Below, piece by piece: positions 1-7,834 of a stretch of 64,000 bases of DNA. The notes under the pieces were generated by a model. It worked only from the letters and a program-made list of their open reading frames with translations, was not told the origin of the DNA and did no database searches. The position numbers and the translations under genes are program-made. Positions within the stretch are counted from its first letter, which is position 1. The number at the start of each line of letters is the position of its first letter. The DNA comes from Fictibacillus arsenicus (lineage in GTDB: Bacteria > Bacillota > Bacilli > Bacillales > Fictibacillaceae): positions 1 to 64,000 of the forward strand of contig NZ_MQMF01000002.1 in NCBI RefSeq assembly GCF_001999465.1, given 5' to 3'.

Positions 1-5
1 TTTTT

Positions 6-875
6 TTACAGTTCATTTAGACGTGCAGCGAGTGAAGCCCTCTCAGCTTGATTTAACGGCAATAATGGAAGTCTAACTCCTCCGACATCAAGACCTTTTA
101 ACTGTAATGCAGTTTTTACAGGAGCTGGGCTCGGAGCTTTAAACAACTCATTCATTACCGGAAGCAACTTACGGTGAATACGTGCAGCTTCAAGGTTTTC
201 GCCATTTTTAAAGCTGCTGATCATCGACTGCATTTCATTTCCGATTACATGTGATGCTACAGACACGATCCCTGCACTGCCGATTGCTAAGGATGGTAAT
301 GTCAAACCATCATCTCCGCTGTACAGTAAAAAGTCATCAGGTGTTTTCTCAATGATTTCAGCCATGAAATCCAAGTTGCCGCCCGCATCCTTTAAAGCAG
401 TAACGTTTGGGATCTCAGCTAATCTTAGAACAGTATCTGCCGCAAACGAAACGACAGATCTTCCTGGAATGTTATATGCCATGACAGGGAGGCTTACAGA
501 GCTCGCGATAGCTTTGTAATGTGCAACAATACCGTCTTGGCTTGGTTTGTTGTAATATGGAGCAACAATCATGATGGCATCAACACCAACATCTTCTGCC
601 TTCTTGGAAAGATCGATTGAAGCTTTTGTATTGTTGCTGCCTGTGCCAGCAATTACAGGTACCCTGCCGTTTACAGCTTTAACAACATGCTTAAAGAGCG
701 CAACTTTCTCTTCTGTTGTAAGTGTTGGTGATTCTCCAGTAGTGCCTGCAACAACCAGACTGTCACTGCCGTTATCTATCAAGTGGTTAATCAGCTTTGT
801 TGTTCTTGCAAAATCAACATTCCCTTTACTGTCAAAAGGTGTAACCATTGCAGTGCTAATACTTCCAAAATTCAT
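6..875 (-). CDS. dapA: 4-hydroxy-tetrahydrodipicolinate synthase
   Basis: Condenses pyruvate with aspartate semialdehyde, the first committed step to diaminopimelate, lysine and, in the mother cell, dipicolinate. The product is 289 residues with the whole family sequence: GTTGES near residues 44-49, the catalytic Tyr in YNIPG (about Tyr134) and the Schiff-base Lys in ALKDAGG (about Lys162). An in-frame GTG lies three codons upstream (to 884), but it overlaps the GGAG ribosome site. The ATG at 875 has that site 8 bases upstream and matches the B. subtilis N-terminus MNFG. It is the last gene of the asd-dapG-dapA run, 12 bases after dapG. The stop lies 5 bases from the window edge, so no terminator can be seen. 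Confidence 0.97.
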   Translation of the reverse strand: MNFGSISTAMVTPFDSKGNVDFARTTKLINHLIDNGSDSLVVAGTTGESPTLTTEEKVALFKHVVKAVNGRVPVIAGTGSNNTKASIDLSKKAEDVGVDAIMIVAPYYNKPSQDGIVAHYKAIASSVSLPVMAYNIPGRSVVSFAADTVLRLAEIPNVTALKDAGGNLDFMAEIIEKTPDDFLLYSGDDGLTLPSLAIGSAGIVSVASHVIGNEMQSMISSFKNGENLEAARIHRKLLPVMNELFKAPSPAPVKTALQLKGLDVGGVRLPLLPLNQAERASLAARLNEL

Positions 876-887
876 TACTTTCACTCC

Positions 888-2153
888 TCAATACTCATTA
901 AACTGCTGCTGTACAATTTCTTGCAAGTTTGTGGTAATCCCTTCTTCATTTAAGCGGAAAGTTGTATGAAGAGCATTTACGGATTCAATCAAATCTTCTT
1001 TTTTAACCAATACCCAGATCGTTGTATGGGAATCAGCAGATTGGAGAATCTGGATATTCCTGCTCGAAAGAGATTCCACGATTGCAGCTGTTACACCTGG
1101 GGTACCTGCAATTCCAGCACCTACCGCTGATACTTTTGCACAGTTTCTTGTTACATCAGGTTCATAGCCGATCTCTTTTAGTTTACGCAGCGCCAACTCA
1201 GTTTTGTCTTCCATGATCGTGTAGACAACACCTTTTGGAGAGATGTTAATAAAATCGACTGAAATTTGTTCTTGCGCCATTGCTTTAAATACCTTTGTCT
1301 GGAGATCATACTGGCCATCATTTGCATAAACTTTTATCTGTGTAATGTTTGAAACATGTGCTATTCCAGTAATGATTGATTCCTGCACGTCTTTTCCTGC
1401 CGGACCTTTTAATGAAGAGGTTACAAGAGTCCCAGGAAGGTCTGAATAGGTAGAACGGATCCGGAGCGGAATTTTCGCCTGCATAGCAATCTCCACGGCT
1501 CTTGGATGGATAACCTTTGCTCCCTGATACGCCATATTGCAGATTTCGGCATATGTCACAACAGAAAGAGGTCTTGCATCTTTAACAAGTCTTGGATCAG
1601 CTGTCATAACTCCTTCTACATCAGTAAAGATATCAATGAATTCCGCTTGAAGAGCTGCACCAAGCGCTGAAGCACTCGTATCACTGCCTCCTCTTCCAAG
1701 AGTTGCGATATCTCCGCTCTTTGATTGACCCTGAAAGCCAGCTACAACCACTACAGAATAATTTTCAAGTTCTGCTCTTATTCGCTCACATTTCATATCA
1801 ATGATTCTCGCATTAGAAAAATCATCGTTAGTACGGAAACCTGCCTGCGGTCCTGTTAATGCAGAAGCAGATAAGCCTGAAGCATTCAGCAGACCTGAAA
1901 ATACCACCGAAGAAATAATTTCTCCGCAAGATAAAAGCAGATCCTGTTCACGATTGGATATTTTGTTGTTATCACCTAACAGGCTTAACAAAGTATCAGT
2001 TGCATAAGGGTCACCAAATCTTCCCATTGCAGAAACCACACATACTACTTTATAGCCTTCATCAACTGCTTTTTTTATATGACGGACTGCTTCTAAGCGG
2101 CCCGTATCTTCTTTTAAAGAAGTTCCTCCAAATTTTTGAACGATAATCTTCAT
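888..2153 (-). CDS. dapG: Aspartate kinase (DapG type, diaminopimelate-sensitive isozyme)
   Basis: Phosphorylates aspartate, the entry step of the aspartate family pathway. The protein has 421 residues. It starts with the kinase motif KFGGTS, carries the GRGGSDTSA nucleotide/substrate loop and VEGVMTADPR in the kinase domain, and ends with two ACT-type regulatory domains (from about residue 265). It resembles B. subtilis DapG (aspartokinase I, about 404 residues) throughout and has a slightly longer C-terminal tail. Position between asd and dapA is the same as in B. subtilis, which supports the DapG rather than LysC or ThrD assignment. The known family isozyme is inhibited by meso-diaminopimelate; that is inferred here from context. 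Confidence 0.95.
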   Translation of the reverse strand: MKIIVQKFGGTSLKEDTGRLEAVRHIKKAVDEGYKVVCVVSAMGRFGDPYATDTLLSLLGDNNKISNREQDLLLSCGEIISSVVFSGLLNASGLSASALTGPQAGFRTNDDFSNARIIDMKCERIRAELENYSVVVVAGFQGQSKSGDIATLGRGGSDTSASALGAALQAEFIDIFTDVEGVMTADPRLVKDARPLSVVTYAEICNMAYQGAKVIHPRAVEIAMQAKIPLRIRSTYSDLPGTLVTSSLKGPAGKDVQESIITGIAHVSNITQIKVYANDGQYDLQTKVFKAMAQEQISVDFINISPKGVVYTIMEDKTELALRKLKEIGYEPDVTRNCAKVSAVGAGIAGTPGVTAAIVESLSSRNIQILQSADSHTTIWVLVKKEDLIESVNALHTTFRLNEEGITTNLQEIVQQQFNEY

Positions 2154-2174
2154 GAATGCACCTTCTTTATGAAA

Positions 2175-3218
2175 TTAAAGCAAGTTTAACTTGATCAAAC
2201 TTTCTGCGATCTGTACAGAATTGTATGCAGCACCTTTTAATAGATTATCTGACACTACCCACATATGGTATGCGTTATCACGGTCTAAGTCTTTACGAAT
2301 TCTGCCTACAAATACGTCTGGCAATCCTGCTGCTAGAGCCGGCATCGGATAAATCTGTTCTTCTGGCTGATCTTGCATTGTTACACCTGGTGCTGACTTT
2401 AATACTTCTCTTATTTCCTGTACAGATGGGTTGCCATTTTCAAACTCTGCATATAAAGATTCAGAGTGCCCTGTTTCAACTGGCAGTCTTACACAAGTGG
2501 CAGCGATCTCCAAGTTTTCTAAGTGCATGATTTTCTTTGTTTCATTCATCATTTTTAATTCTTCAAATGTATAGCCGTTCTCTTCAAATTTATCGATCTG
2601 AGGAACTGCATTAAACGCGATTTGATAATGTTTTTTATCTGAAGCACATGGCATGATTGACGCTTCAAAAGGTTCATCGTTTAAAACCGCTTTAGATTGC
2701 TCTTTTAATTCCTCAACTGCTTTAGCACCTGCTCCTGAAACAGCCTGGTAAGTAGAAACGATCACCTTTTTTAGTCCATACTTTTCATGAAGGGGCTGAA
2801 GCGCCACTACCATTTGAATAGTAGAGCAGTTTGGATTTGCGATGATTCCATTATGCTTCAATAGATCTTGTTCGTTAACTTCAGGTACAACCAAGGGCAC
2901 ATTTGGATCCATACGGAATGCGCTCGTATTATCTACAACGATCGCACCTCTCTTCACTGCCTCATGGGCAAGCTGCTTTGAAACAGATCCACCGGCAGAA
3001 AATAAAGCAAGGTCAACCCCTTCGAATGCATCTGGCGTTGCTTCCTGTATCGTATGGGATTCCCCATTAAATGTGACGACCTGTCCTGCAGACCTTTTAC
3101 TAGCAAGAAGCGATAACTTGCCGATCGGAAAATTCTTTTCACTTAAAGTATTTAACATTTGCTGGCCGACTGCTCCAGTCGCACCTACTACGGCTACATG
3201 AAATGATTTTTGGCTCAT
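2175..3218 (-). CDS. asd: Aspartate-semialdehyde dehydrogenase
   Basis: Reduces aspartyl phosphate to aspartate semialdehyde with NADPH, supplying lysine, threonine, methionine and dipicolinate. The product is 347 residues, the usual length. Visible motifs are the N-terminal dinucleotide loop GATGAVG (residues 12-18), the nucleophile in NPNCSTIQ (Cys131) and the substrate-binding segment PVETGHSESLY. The ATG at 3218 has an AAAGGAG site 10 bases upstream. It follows dpaB after a 145-base gap that holds a hairpin and a possible promoter, so asd-dapG-dapA may be expressed in growing cells apart from the sporulation genes dpaA and dpaB. Confidence 0.97.
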   Translation of the reverse strand: MSQKSFHVAVVGATGAVGQQMLNTLSEKNFPIGKLSLLASKRSAGQVVTFNGESHTIQEATPDAFEGVDLALFSAGGSVSKQLAHEAVKRGAIVVDNTSAFRMDPNVPLVVPEVNEQDLLKHNGIIANPNCSTIQMVVALQPLHEKYGLKKVIVSTYQAVSGAGAKAVEELKEQSKAVLNDEPFEASIMPCASDKKHYQIAFNAVPQIDKFEENGYTFEELKMMNETKKIMHLENLEIAATCVRLPVETGHSESLYAEFENGNPSVQEIREVLKSAPGVTMQDQPEEQIYPMPALAAGLPDVFVGRIRKDLDRDNAYHMWVVSDNLLKGAAYNSVQIAESLIKLNLL

Positions 3219-3263
3219 CTTTTATTGACTCCTTTATTGTTTAAGGTAAGCAAGCTACAACAG

Positions 3264-3294
3264 AAGGAGAAACACAATTTTATGGTTTCTCCTT
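3264..3294 (-). promoter_or_regulatory. Hairpin in the dpaB-asd intergenic leader
   Basis: A perfect 10-bp inverted repeat (AAGGAGAAAC at 3264-3273, GTTTCTCCTT at 3285-3294) with an 11-base loop lies 46 bases upstream of asd. On the minus strand it is followed by CTGTTG and not a U-run, so it is not a standard terminator. It could be an inefficient terminator after dpaB, an mRNA stabiliser or processing site, or a leader element for asd. Its function is not known. Confidence 0.4.
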
Positions 3295-3316
3295 GTTAAT
3301 CCATATAATTTATCAT

Positions 3317-3344
3317 ATTTTATCATAAACTGGGCTGTTATGAA
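3317..3344 (-). promoter_or_regulatory. Possible SigA-type promoter for asd-dapG-dapA
   Basis: Minus-strand TTCATA (3339-3344), a 16-base spacer and TAAAAT (3317-3322) lie upstream of the asd leader hairpin. The -10 box is good, but the -35 box is poor and the spacer is one base short. A separate promoter here would be expected, because asd, dapG and dapA are needed in vegetative cells whereas dpaA and dpaB are mother-cell genes. Confidence 0.3.
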
Positions 3345-3363
3345 CGGATTTTCTTCTGTTGTA

Positions 3364-3951
3364 TTAATCTATCATCCTGAGTACAGGCTGAAGCTGCTTA
3401 CCTTGCAGAGCGAGATCAATTGTTTCTATTAATGTATCCATATGTGCAACCAATGAATTTTGCTTTTTAACGGGATCGTCCTGGCTGAATGGAATGAAAT
3501 ATATATTTTTAGTTGCCATAAGTCTCATTATGTTAACACCGTTCAAACCTAAACCATCGTTTGTTGAAATGCCAAGAACTACAGGCTTTTGATTTCTTAG
3601 CGTTGCTTTCGCTCCCATAAGTACTGGAGAATCTGTCATTGCGTTGGCAAATTTACTGATGGAGTTTCCAGTAAGAGGAGCAATAACCATACAATCTAAG
3701 GGAGTCTTTGGTCCAAACGGTTCAGCTTTTACAATAGAGTCCACAGGTTCATTGCCCGTAATTTCTTTGATTTTTTCAACCCATTCTCCTTCTGCACCAA
3801 AACGCGTAGTCGTTTGCATTACAGTATGCGTGAAAAAAGGCGTCACTTTTGCACCAAGGTTCACAAGCTTTTGGATTTGAGGAAAAACCGCGTCATAGGT
3901 GCAATGTGAACCGGTTAATCCAAAGCCGATATGCTTCCCATTAAAATCCAT
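3364..3951 (-). CDS. dpaB: Dipicolinate synthase subunit B (spore-specific flavoprotein)
   Basis: With DpaA this makes dipicolinic acid, the calcium-chelated core compound of heat-resistant spores. The 195-residue protein has the flavoprotein/decarboxylase-like fold signature: an N-terminal GFGLTGSHCTYD segment, a central IAPLTGNSISKFANAMTDSPV segment split over residues 90-115, and a conserved SPV-type pocket. Length fits SpoVFB of B. subtilis (about 200). It starts 5 bases after dpaA stops, so the pair is co-transcribed. Expression is expected in the mother cell late in sporulation, from the SigK-type site upstream of dpaA. Confidence 0.95.
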   Translation of the reverse strand: MDFNGKHIGFGLTGSHCTYDAVFPQIQKLVNLGAKVTPFFTHTVMQTTTRFGAEGEWVEKIKEITGNEPVDSIVKAEPFGPKTPLDCMVIAPLTGNSISKFANAMTDSPVLMGAKATLRNQKPVVLGISTNDGLGLNGVNIMRLMATKNIYFIPFSQDDPVKKQNSLVAHMDTLIETIDLALQGKQLQPVLRMID

Positions 3952-3956
3952 AAAAA

Positions 3957-4850
3957 CTACCCCTTCCGCTTATAAAATTCATTGATTAACAGCTGCGAAA
4001 GTACATTAGCGACAATTTTCCCTGCTGTTTTAGGAGCTACTATTCCAGGTAATCCCGGAGCCAGCAAAGCTTTAATACCTCGCTTTTCCGCATACCGGAA
4101 ATCTGTACCGCCTGGTTTTGAAGCCAAATCAACAATTAACGTATGAGACGGGAATTTTGATATGACATCTGCATTTACAATCTGTGTAGGAATCGTGTTA
4201 ATGCATACATCCGTCTCATAAACTTCATTCTTCAAATCATCTAAATGAAAAGGAATCATTCCCATTTCTGAAATTCTTGCCATATGTTCCGATTTTCTTG
4301 CTCCTACTTTTACATGTGCTCCTAATGCCTGAAAAGTTCTTGCTACACTCATACCAACTCTGCCGAATCCAAGTACAACCGTGTTGGATTGATGTATGGT
4401 TATATCCGTATGCTGGATTACCATCATGATCGTACCTTCAACAGTAGGAATGCTATTATAGATAGCTACATCGTCTCTTTCGAACAATTTTGTAAGCTTA
4501 CGATTGCTGTTTGCTGTGATCGTATCAAGATAAGAATTGCTTATGCCTGAAAAAACCTGACAATGACTCTTTGTTTTTTTCAGCATATCTTCTGTTAAAA
4601 CAATTTTCCGGTTTGAGAAAATAGTATCAATCTCTCCCTGCAGCCCCGTTCCACTTACAGGCAATATAATGCTGTCTAACTTTGAGAAATCAACTTCATC
4701 TATATCCATTTTTGATGCGCCAGTAAAACCATGATCGAGCTGGTCATAGCCAATAAGTGTAAGTGCCGCGTCTAATTCTGTTAACTTCCTGATTACTTCT
4801 AGCTGCCTCGCATCGCCGCCAAATACAGCGATATGCAAATCCGTTAACAT
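3957..4850 (-). CDS. dpaA: Dipicolinate synthase subunit A
   Basis: This dehydrogenase-like subunit oxidises the heterocyclic lysine-pathway intermediate to dipicolinate in the mother cell. It is 297 residues. An N-terminal Rossmann-like part begins with IAVFGGDARQ, and a second dinucleotide-binding loop, VVLGFGRVGMSVA, lies near residue 160. Length and sequence agree with SpoVFA/DpaA. The start has a GGGGAG site 4 bases upstream. It heads the dpaA-dpaB-asd-dapG-dapA cluster, preceded by a SigK-type promoter candidate and a repeat copy where B. subtilis has ymxH. Confidence 0.96.
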   Translation of the reverse strand: MLTDLHIAVFGGDARQLEVIRKLTELDAALTLIGYDQLDHGFTGASKMDIDEVDFSKLDSIILPVSGTGLQGEIDTIFSNRKIVLTEDMLKKTKSHCQVFSGISNSYLDTITANSNRKLTKLFERDDVAIYNSIPTVEGTIMMVIQHTDITIHQSNTVVLGFGRVGMSVARTFQALGAHVKVGARKSEHMARISEMGMIPFHLDDLKNEVYETDVCINTIPTQIVNADVISKFPSHTLIVDLASKPGGTDFRYAEKRGIKALLAPGLPGIVAPKTAGKIVANVLSQLLINEFYKRKG

Positions 4851-4908
4851 TCTTTCTCCCCTTTCTCCGTTGTTCCTTTACTGCAGGGGAATTGCTTTCC
4901 ACGTTCAT

Positions 4909-4937
4909 CATAATATGAACGCTCCGCCTATCTGGTT
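4909..4937 (-). promoter_or_regulatory. SigK-type promoter upstream of dpaA
   Basis: On the minus strand the box AACC (4934-4937) is followed by exactly 16 bases and then CATATTATG (4909-4917). The SigK consensus from B. subtilis is mACm, 16 bases, CATAnnnTA, so only the final A is missed. The site ends about 58 bases before the dpaA ATG. dpaAB (spoVF) is a known SigK operon in B. subtilis, so both position and biology agree. Confidence 0.55.
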
Positions 4938-5111
4938 ACTCAAAACCCCATTTTACAACGGCATTACTTTTATCATTACGGTCACAAATTATAATTTTTA
5001 CGAACTATTGGTATCAATCAACATCATTATATTCAGGAGTATCTGCCTTGTTTGGGGCATTAGTTAAACGCAACGCCCATTTTTATTTGTAAAGAACTTG
5101 CCTGTGAAAGC

Positions 5112-5305
5112 AGTTGATCTCCGCTTCAGGATGCTTACTTTCCGGGGAGTGCGGTGAGCCTCAGTGAAAGATGTGAAATGCTGCCTGCGTCTACAAGAAA
5201 ATCTCACAGCAGCGAGCTTTCTCGTCGCATGCCTTGCGAGAAGAATAGTCAGGTAGATGGCACGCTGATCCCCCAGGAGTCTCGCACCTTACGCTCCAAT
5301 CAACT
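5112..5305 (+). repeat. Dispersed intergenic repeat, copy A (long form)
   Basis: About 194 bp, bounded by AGTTGAT and ATCAACT inverted ends. It carries the family's left block (CTTTCCGGGG, then GTGCGGTGAGCC) and right block (GGAGTCTCGCACCTTACG then CTCCAATCAACT). Its middle holds a module shared with copy E (CTGCGTCTACAAG, then CTCGTCGCATGCC). It lies 58 bp past the pepR terminator, in the 566-bp gap where B. subtilis carries ymxH. A 66-codon plus-strand frame here is just the repeat read through. The rest of the gap holds only the SigK site and the terminator. Confidence 0.9.
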
Positions 5306-5362
5306 TGTCAATGAAGTTTCTTTACTCAAAAAAATCATTAGCAAAAATTTTTAAAAACAGAG

Positions 5363-5397
5363 ACAAAAATAAAAAATCCGAGAAAGGTTCCCGGATT
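5363..5397 (-). terminator. Intrinsic terminator after pepR
   Basis: The minus strand reads a stem AATCCGGGAA / TTCTCGGATT with a 3-base loop, immediately followed by TTTTTATTTTTG. It lies 20 bases after the pepR stop codon. Confidence 0.9.
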
Positions 5398-5416
5398 CTA
5401 AAATGTATTCGTTATT

Positions 5417-6658
5417 TTATTGCAATCCCTTCGGCAGCTCTCCTGAAGGACTGACAAGTGATGCTGAGCAGCCTTCATTGAAAATAGAATGAATCAGCTG
5501 GTTAACATCTTCTTTTGAAACTTTATCGATAGATTCTACCATATCGTCCAATGTACGATGATAGCCTAAGATAAGCTCGTGTTTGCCGTTTCGGCTCATG
5601 CGGCTGTTCGTGCTCTCTAGGCTTAGCATTAAGTTTCCTTTTATCTGTTCTTTGGAATTTTTTAATTCTTTGTCAGTGATCCCATTTTCGTTCAAGTCAT
5701 CGACGATATTTGTGATTGTTTCATACAATTCATCGAGTTGATGAGGTGCGGTACCGCCATAAATTGTGAAAATTCCATTATCCTGAAACGCGGAATGATA
5801 GGAAAAGACAGAGTATGCCAGACCTTTTTGCTCTCGCACTTCCTGAAAAAGCCGGCTAGACATGCTCGAGCCAAAAATATTGTTAAGTATGATCAAGCTG
5901 TAGCTTCTTTTATCTTTTAAAGAAAGGCCAGGAAAGCCTAAACATAAATGAGCCTGTTCCGTTTCTTTCCTCCGAGCCAATTTTTCAGGATGGAATATTG
6001 GAGAATTCATTTCAGCTTTAGTTATGGAACTCGTCTTGTAGCTGCCGAAAAATTCCTCTACATCTTTAATAAAAGATTCATCAATATTCCCAGCTACCGA
6101 AATAACAACTTCTTCGGGAACATAATGTGTATTCATATAATCACGCAAAGTATTATTTGTAAAAGTATGAAGCGTCTCTTCCGTACCTAAGATAGGAAAA
6201 CCGAGTTCATGGTTTTGGAAGCTTGCACGGCTTAGCATGTCATGAACGATATCATCAGGTGTATCTTCATACATTTTTATCTCTTCTAATACAACATTCT
6301 TTTCTTTTAACAATTCACCTTCGTCAAATGTTGAATTAAAAAACATGTCAGCTAACACTTCAAGCGCATATGGAGCATGTGTATCAAGAACTTTTGCATA
6401 ATAACATGTATATTCTTTTGAAGTAAATGCATTCACTTGACCGCCTATGCTATCAAACGATTCAGCAATTTCTCTAGCTGTTCTTGTTTTTGTCCCTTTG
6501 AAAAACATGTGCTCCAAAAAGTGAGAAATACCGTTGTTCTTCGTATTTTCAAACCTGGATCCTGTTCCAATCCATACCCCTATCGCTACCGAACGTACGG
6601 TTGGAATATTCTCCAAAACGACGCGGACGCCGTTTGAACATGTATGTCTTTTAATCAA
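5417..6658 (-). CDS. mlpA: M16-family zinc protease (MlpA/YmxG, PepR-like)
   Basis: An M16 (pitrilysin/processing-peptidase type) metalloprotease of 413 residues. The inverted zinc motif HFLEH is at residues 46-50, and the downstream acidic ligand is probably in VVLEEIKMYEDTPDD near residues 125-135. Two domains are visible: the N-terminal catalytic half and a C-terminal half with the usual R/Y region. The start is a TTG with a GGGGG site 8 bases upstream. In B. subtilis the homologue follows ylxY and is linked to regulation of protease production and to SinR/AprE; the substrate is not known. It has its own promoter candidate just after ylxY and its own terminator. Confidence 0.93.
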   Translation of the reverse strand: MIKRHTCSNGVRVVLENIPTVRSVAIGVWIGTGSRFENTKNNGISHFLEHMFFKGTKTRTAREIAESFDSIGGQVNAFTSKEYTCYYAKVLDTHAPYALEVLADMFFNSTFDEGELLKEKNVVLEEIKMYEDTPDDIVHDMLSRASFQNHELGFPILGTEETLHTFTNNTLRDYMNTHYVPEEVVISVAGNIDESFIKDVEEFFGSYKTSSITKAEMNSPIFHPEKLARRKETEQAHLCLGFPGLSLKDKRSYSLIILNNIFGSSMSSRLFQEVREQKGLAYSVFSYHSAFQDNGIFTIYGGTAPHQLDELYETITNIVDDLNENGITDKELKNSKEQIKGNLMLSLESTNSRMSRNGKHELILGYHRTLDDMVESIDKVSKEDVNQLIHSIFNEGCSASLVSPSGELPKGLQ

Positions 6659-6706
6659 ACTTGTTTCCCCCTAGCTGTCAAATCTGCCACTATTAATCAT
6701 AGGAAC

Positions 6707-6735
6707 AATATACCATTATCATAACTCCTATACAA
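6707..6735 (-). promoter_or_regulatory. SigA-type promoter for mlpA
   Basis: Minus-strand TTGTAT (6730-6735), a 17-base spacer ending in TGG, and TATATT (6707-6712). The TG one base before the -10 box gives it an extended -10. It sits just downstream of the ylxY stop codon and about 50 bases before the mlpA start. Confidence 0.6.
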
Positions 6736-6737
6736 CT

Positions 6738-7712
6738 TTACTTGATTGATTTTGGCAGCAGTCTTTTTTCATCCATGAGATCTGAGACAGTTCCGATGCT
6801 GAGCCCCTTATCTTTAATTCCTTTAATCAGCTTATCTAACCCCTGGGCTGATGAGGCTGTTGGATGCATAAGAATCATGGCTCCAGGATGTACCTTATTT
6901 AGAACTCTTTCAACCATCTCATCAGGATTTGGATTCCTCCAGTCTACTGTGTCCACAGACCAAAGAATCGTTTTCATATTAAGGTCAGCAGCTATTTGAA
7001 CAACATCGTTCCGGTAGCTTCCGCTTGGCGGTGCAAACCATTTTGGTGACTTATCCAACGTAGCATTTATGACTTCATTTGTTTGTTTGAGTTCTTCAGT
7101 AATCCTCGTATTCGTCATTTTTTTCAAATCCGGATGAGAATATGCATGGTTGCCAATTTCATGGTTTTCTTCAGCGATCATTTTTGCCAGAGAAGGATTT
7201 TTCTTAACCCATGAACCGTCCAGAAAGAATGTTGAATGCACATTATTCTTCTTCATTGTTTGCAGCATACCCGGCAGATGCTCGTTGCCCCAAGCTACAT
7301 TTACAAGAAGAGTTACCATAGGTTTCTCCGGATTTCCTCGATAGATGGGAGAAGCAGGCAAGTTTTCTAAATGTATGGTTGGTTCTATTTGTTTTACTAC
7401 TAATTTATTTTCATCGAATTTATTTATTTTTTTCATCGCCTTAAATGATTCTTCCATATCTACAACTAGTCCATTGTAGCCGGGAGTGGCTTTCCATACA
7501 GGGTCGATTTCAGCGTTCTTAGGCGGCTTGTTTAATTCCTTAGCTTTTTCTTTAATCTGTGCATAGATTGAATTTGATTTCATTTGTGAAACAGCCGTAC
7601 TCTGAGCTTTAATACTTTCGATATAAGTGCTCGTAAATGGGTTATGCACCGAAATAGCAGTTGCAGTAATGATTAACACGATGACGGACCAGTGAAGAAT
7701 TGATTTTTTCAC
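6738..7712 (-). CDS. ylxY: YlxY-family polysaccharide deacetylase-like protein, probably catalytically altered
   Basis: Secreted or membrane-anchored NodB-fold protein of 324 residues with an N-terminal hydrophobic segment (about residues 7-24). The second NodB motif HAYSH is intact (His189 and His193). The first motif, normally TFDDG with the catalytic base and metal-binding Asp, is replaced by LLVNVAWG near residue 135. The third motif reads FAPPSGS without the usual Arg. Motifs resembling D-x-x-DW and LMHPT remain. The same reading is typical of YlxY relatives, so it may bind glycan without deacetylating it. It starts with GTG, with GGGAGG about 8 bases upstream, and sits between pnp and mlpA as in B. 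subtilis. Confidence 0.9.
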   Translation of the reverse strand: MKKSILHWSVIVLIITATAISVHNPFTSTYIESIKAQSTAVSQMKSNSIYAQIKEKAKELNKPPKNAEIDPVWKATPGYNGLVVDMEESFKAMKKINKFDENKLVVKQIEPTIHLENLPASPIYRGNPEKPMVTLLVNVAWGNEHLPGMLQTMKKNNVHSTFFLDGSWVKKNPSLAKMIAEENHEIGNHAYSHPDLKKMTNTRITEELKQTNEVINATLDKSPKWFAPPSGSYRNDVVQIAADLNMKTILWSVDTVDWRNPNPDEMVERVLNKVHPGAMILMHPTASSAQGLDKLIKGIKDKGLSIGTVSDLMDEKRLLPKSIK

Positions 7713-7739
7713 ATAACTCCCCTCCCTGTAATCAAGTTA

Positions 7740-7754
7740 TGTACAACCTGTACA
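7740..7754. promoter_or_regulatory. Palindromic site upstream of ylxY
   Basis: TGTACA, ACC, TGTACA: two copies of a self-complementary hexamer, making a 15-bp palindrome 28 bases upstream of the ylxY start. AAGTT flanks it on both sides as a direct repeat. This looks like an operator, but no regulator can be named and no clear promoter overlaps it. Confidence 0.3.
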
Positions 7755-7786
7755 AGTTAGAACGTTATTGGAACATTAAGAGTGCA

Positions 7787-7818
7787 TGAAAAAAGCCAGC
7801 CTTGATTCAAGGCTGGCT
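7787..7818 (-). terminator. Intrinsic terminator after pnp
   Basis: Minus-strand stem AGCCAGCCTTG / CAAGGCTGGCT followed by TTTTTC, 17 bases after the pnp stop codon. It separates pnp from ylxY. Confidence 0.92.
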
Positions 7819-7834
7819 GTTAGTTCAAATAATA

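Noticed and set aside
888-2300. A lysine riboswitch for the asd-dapG-dapA genes
   Set aside because: No leader of sufficient length or L-box pattern occurs before asd or dapG; these genes are not the lysine-regulated isozyme in B. subtilis.
5154-5354. 66-codon plus-strand open frame
   Set aside because: It is a translation of repeat copy A and matches no other copy in frame; no ribosome site.
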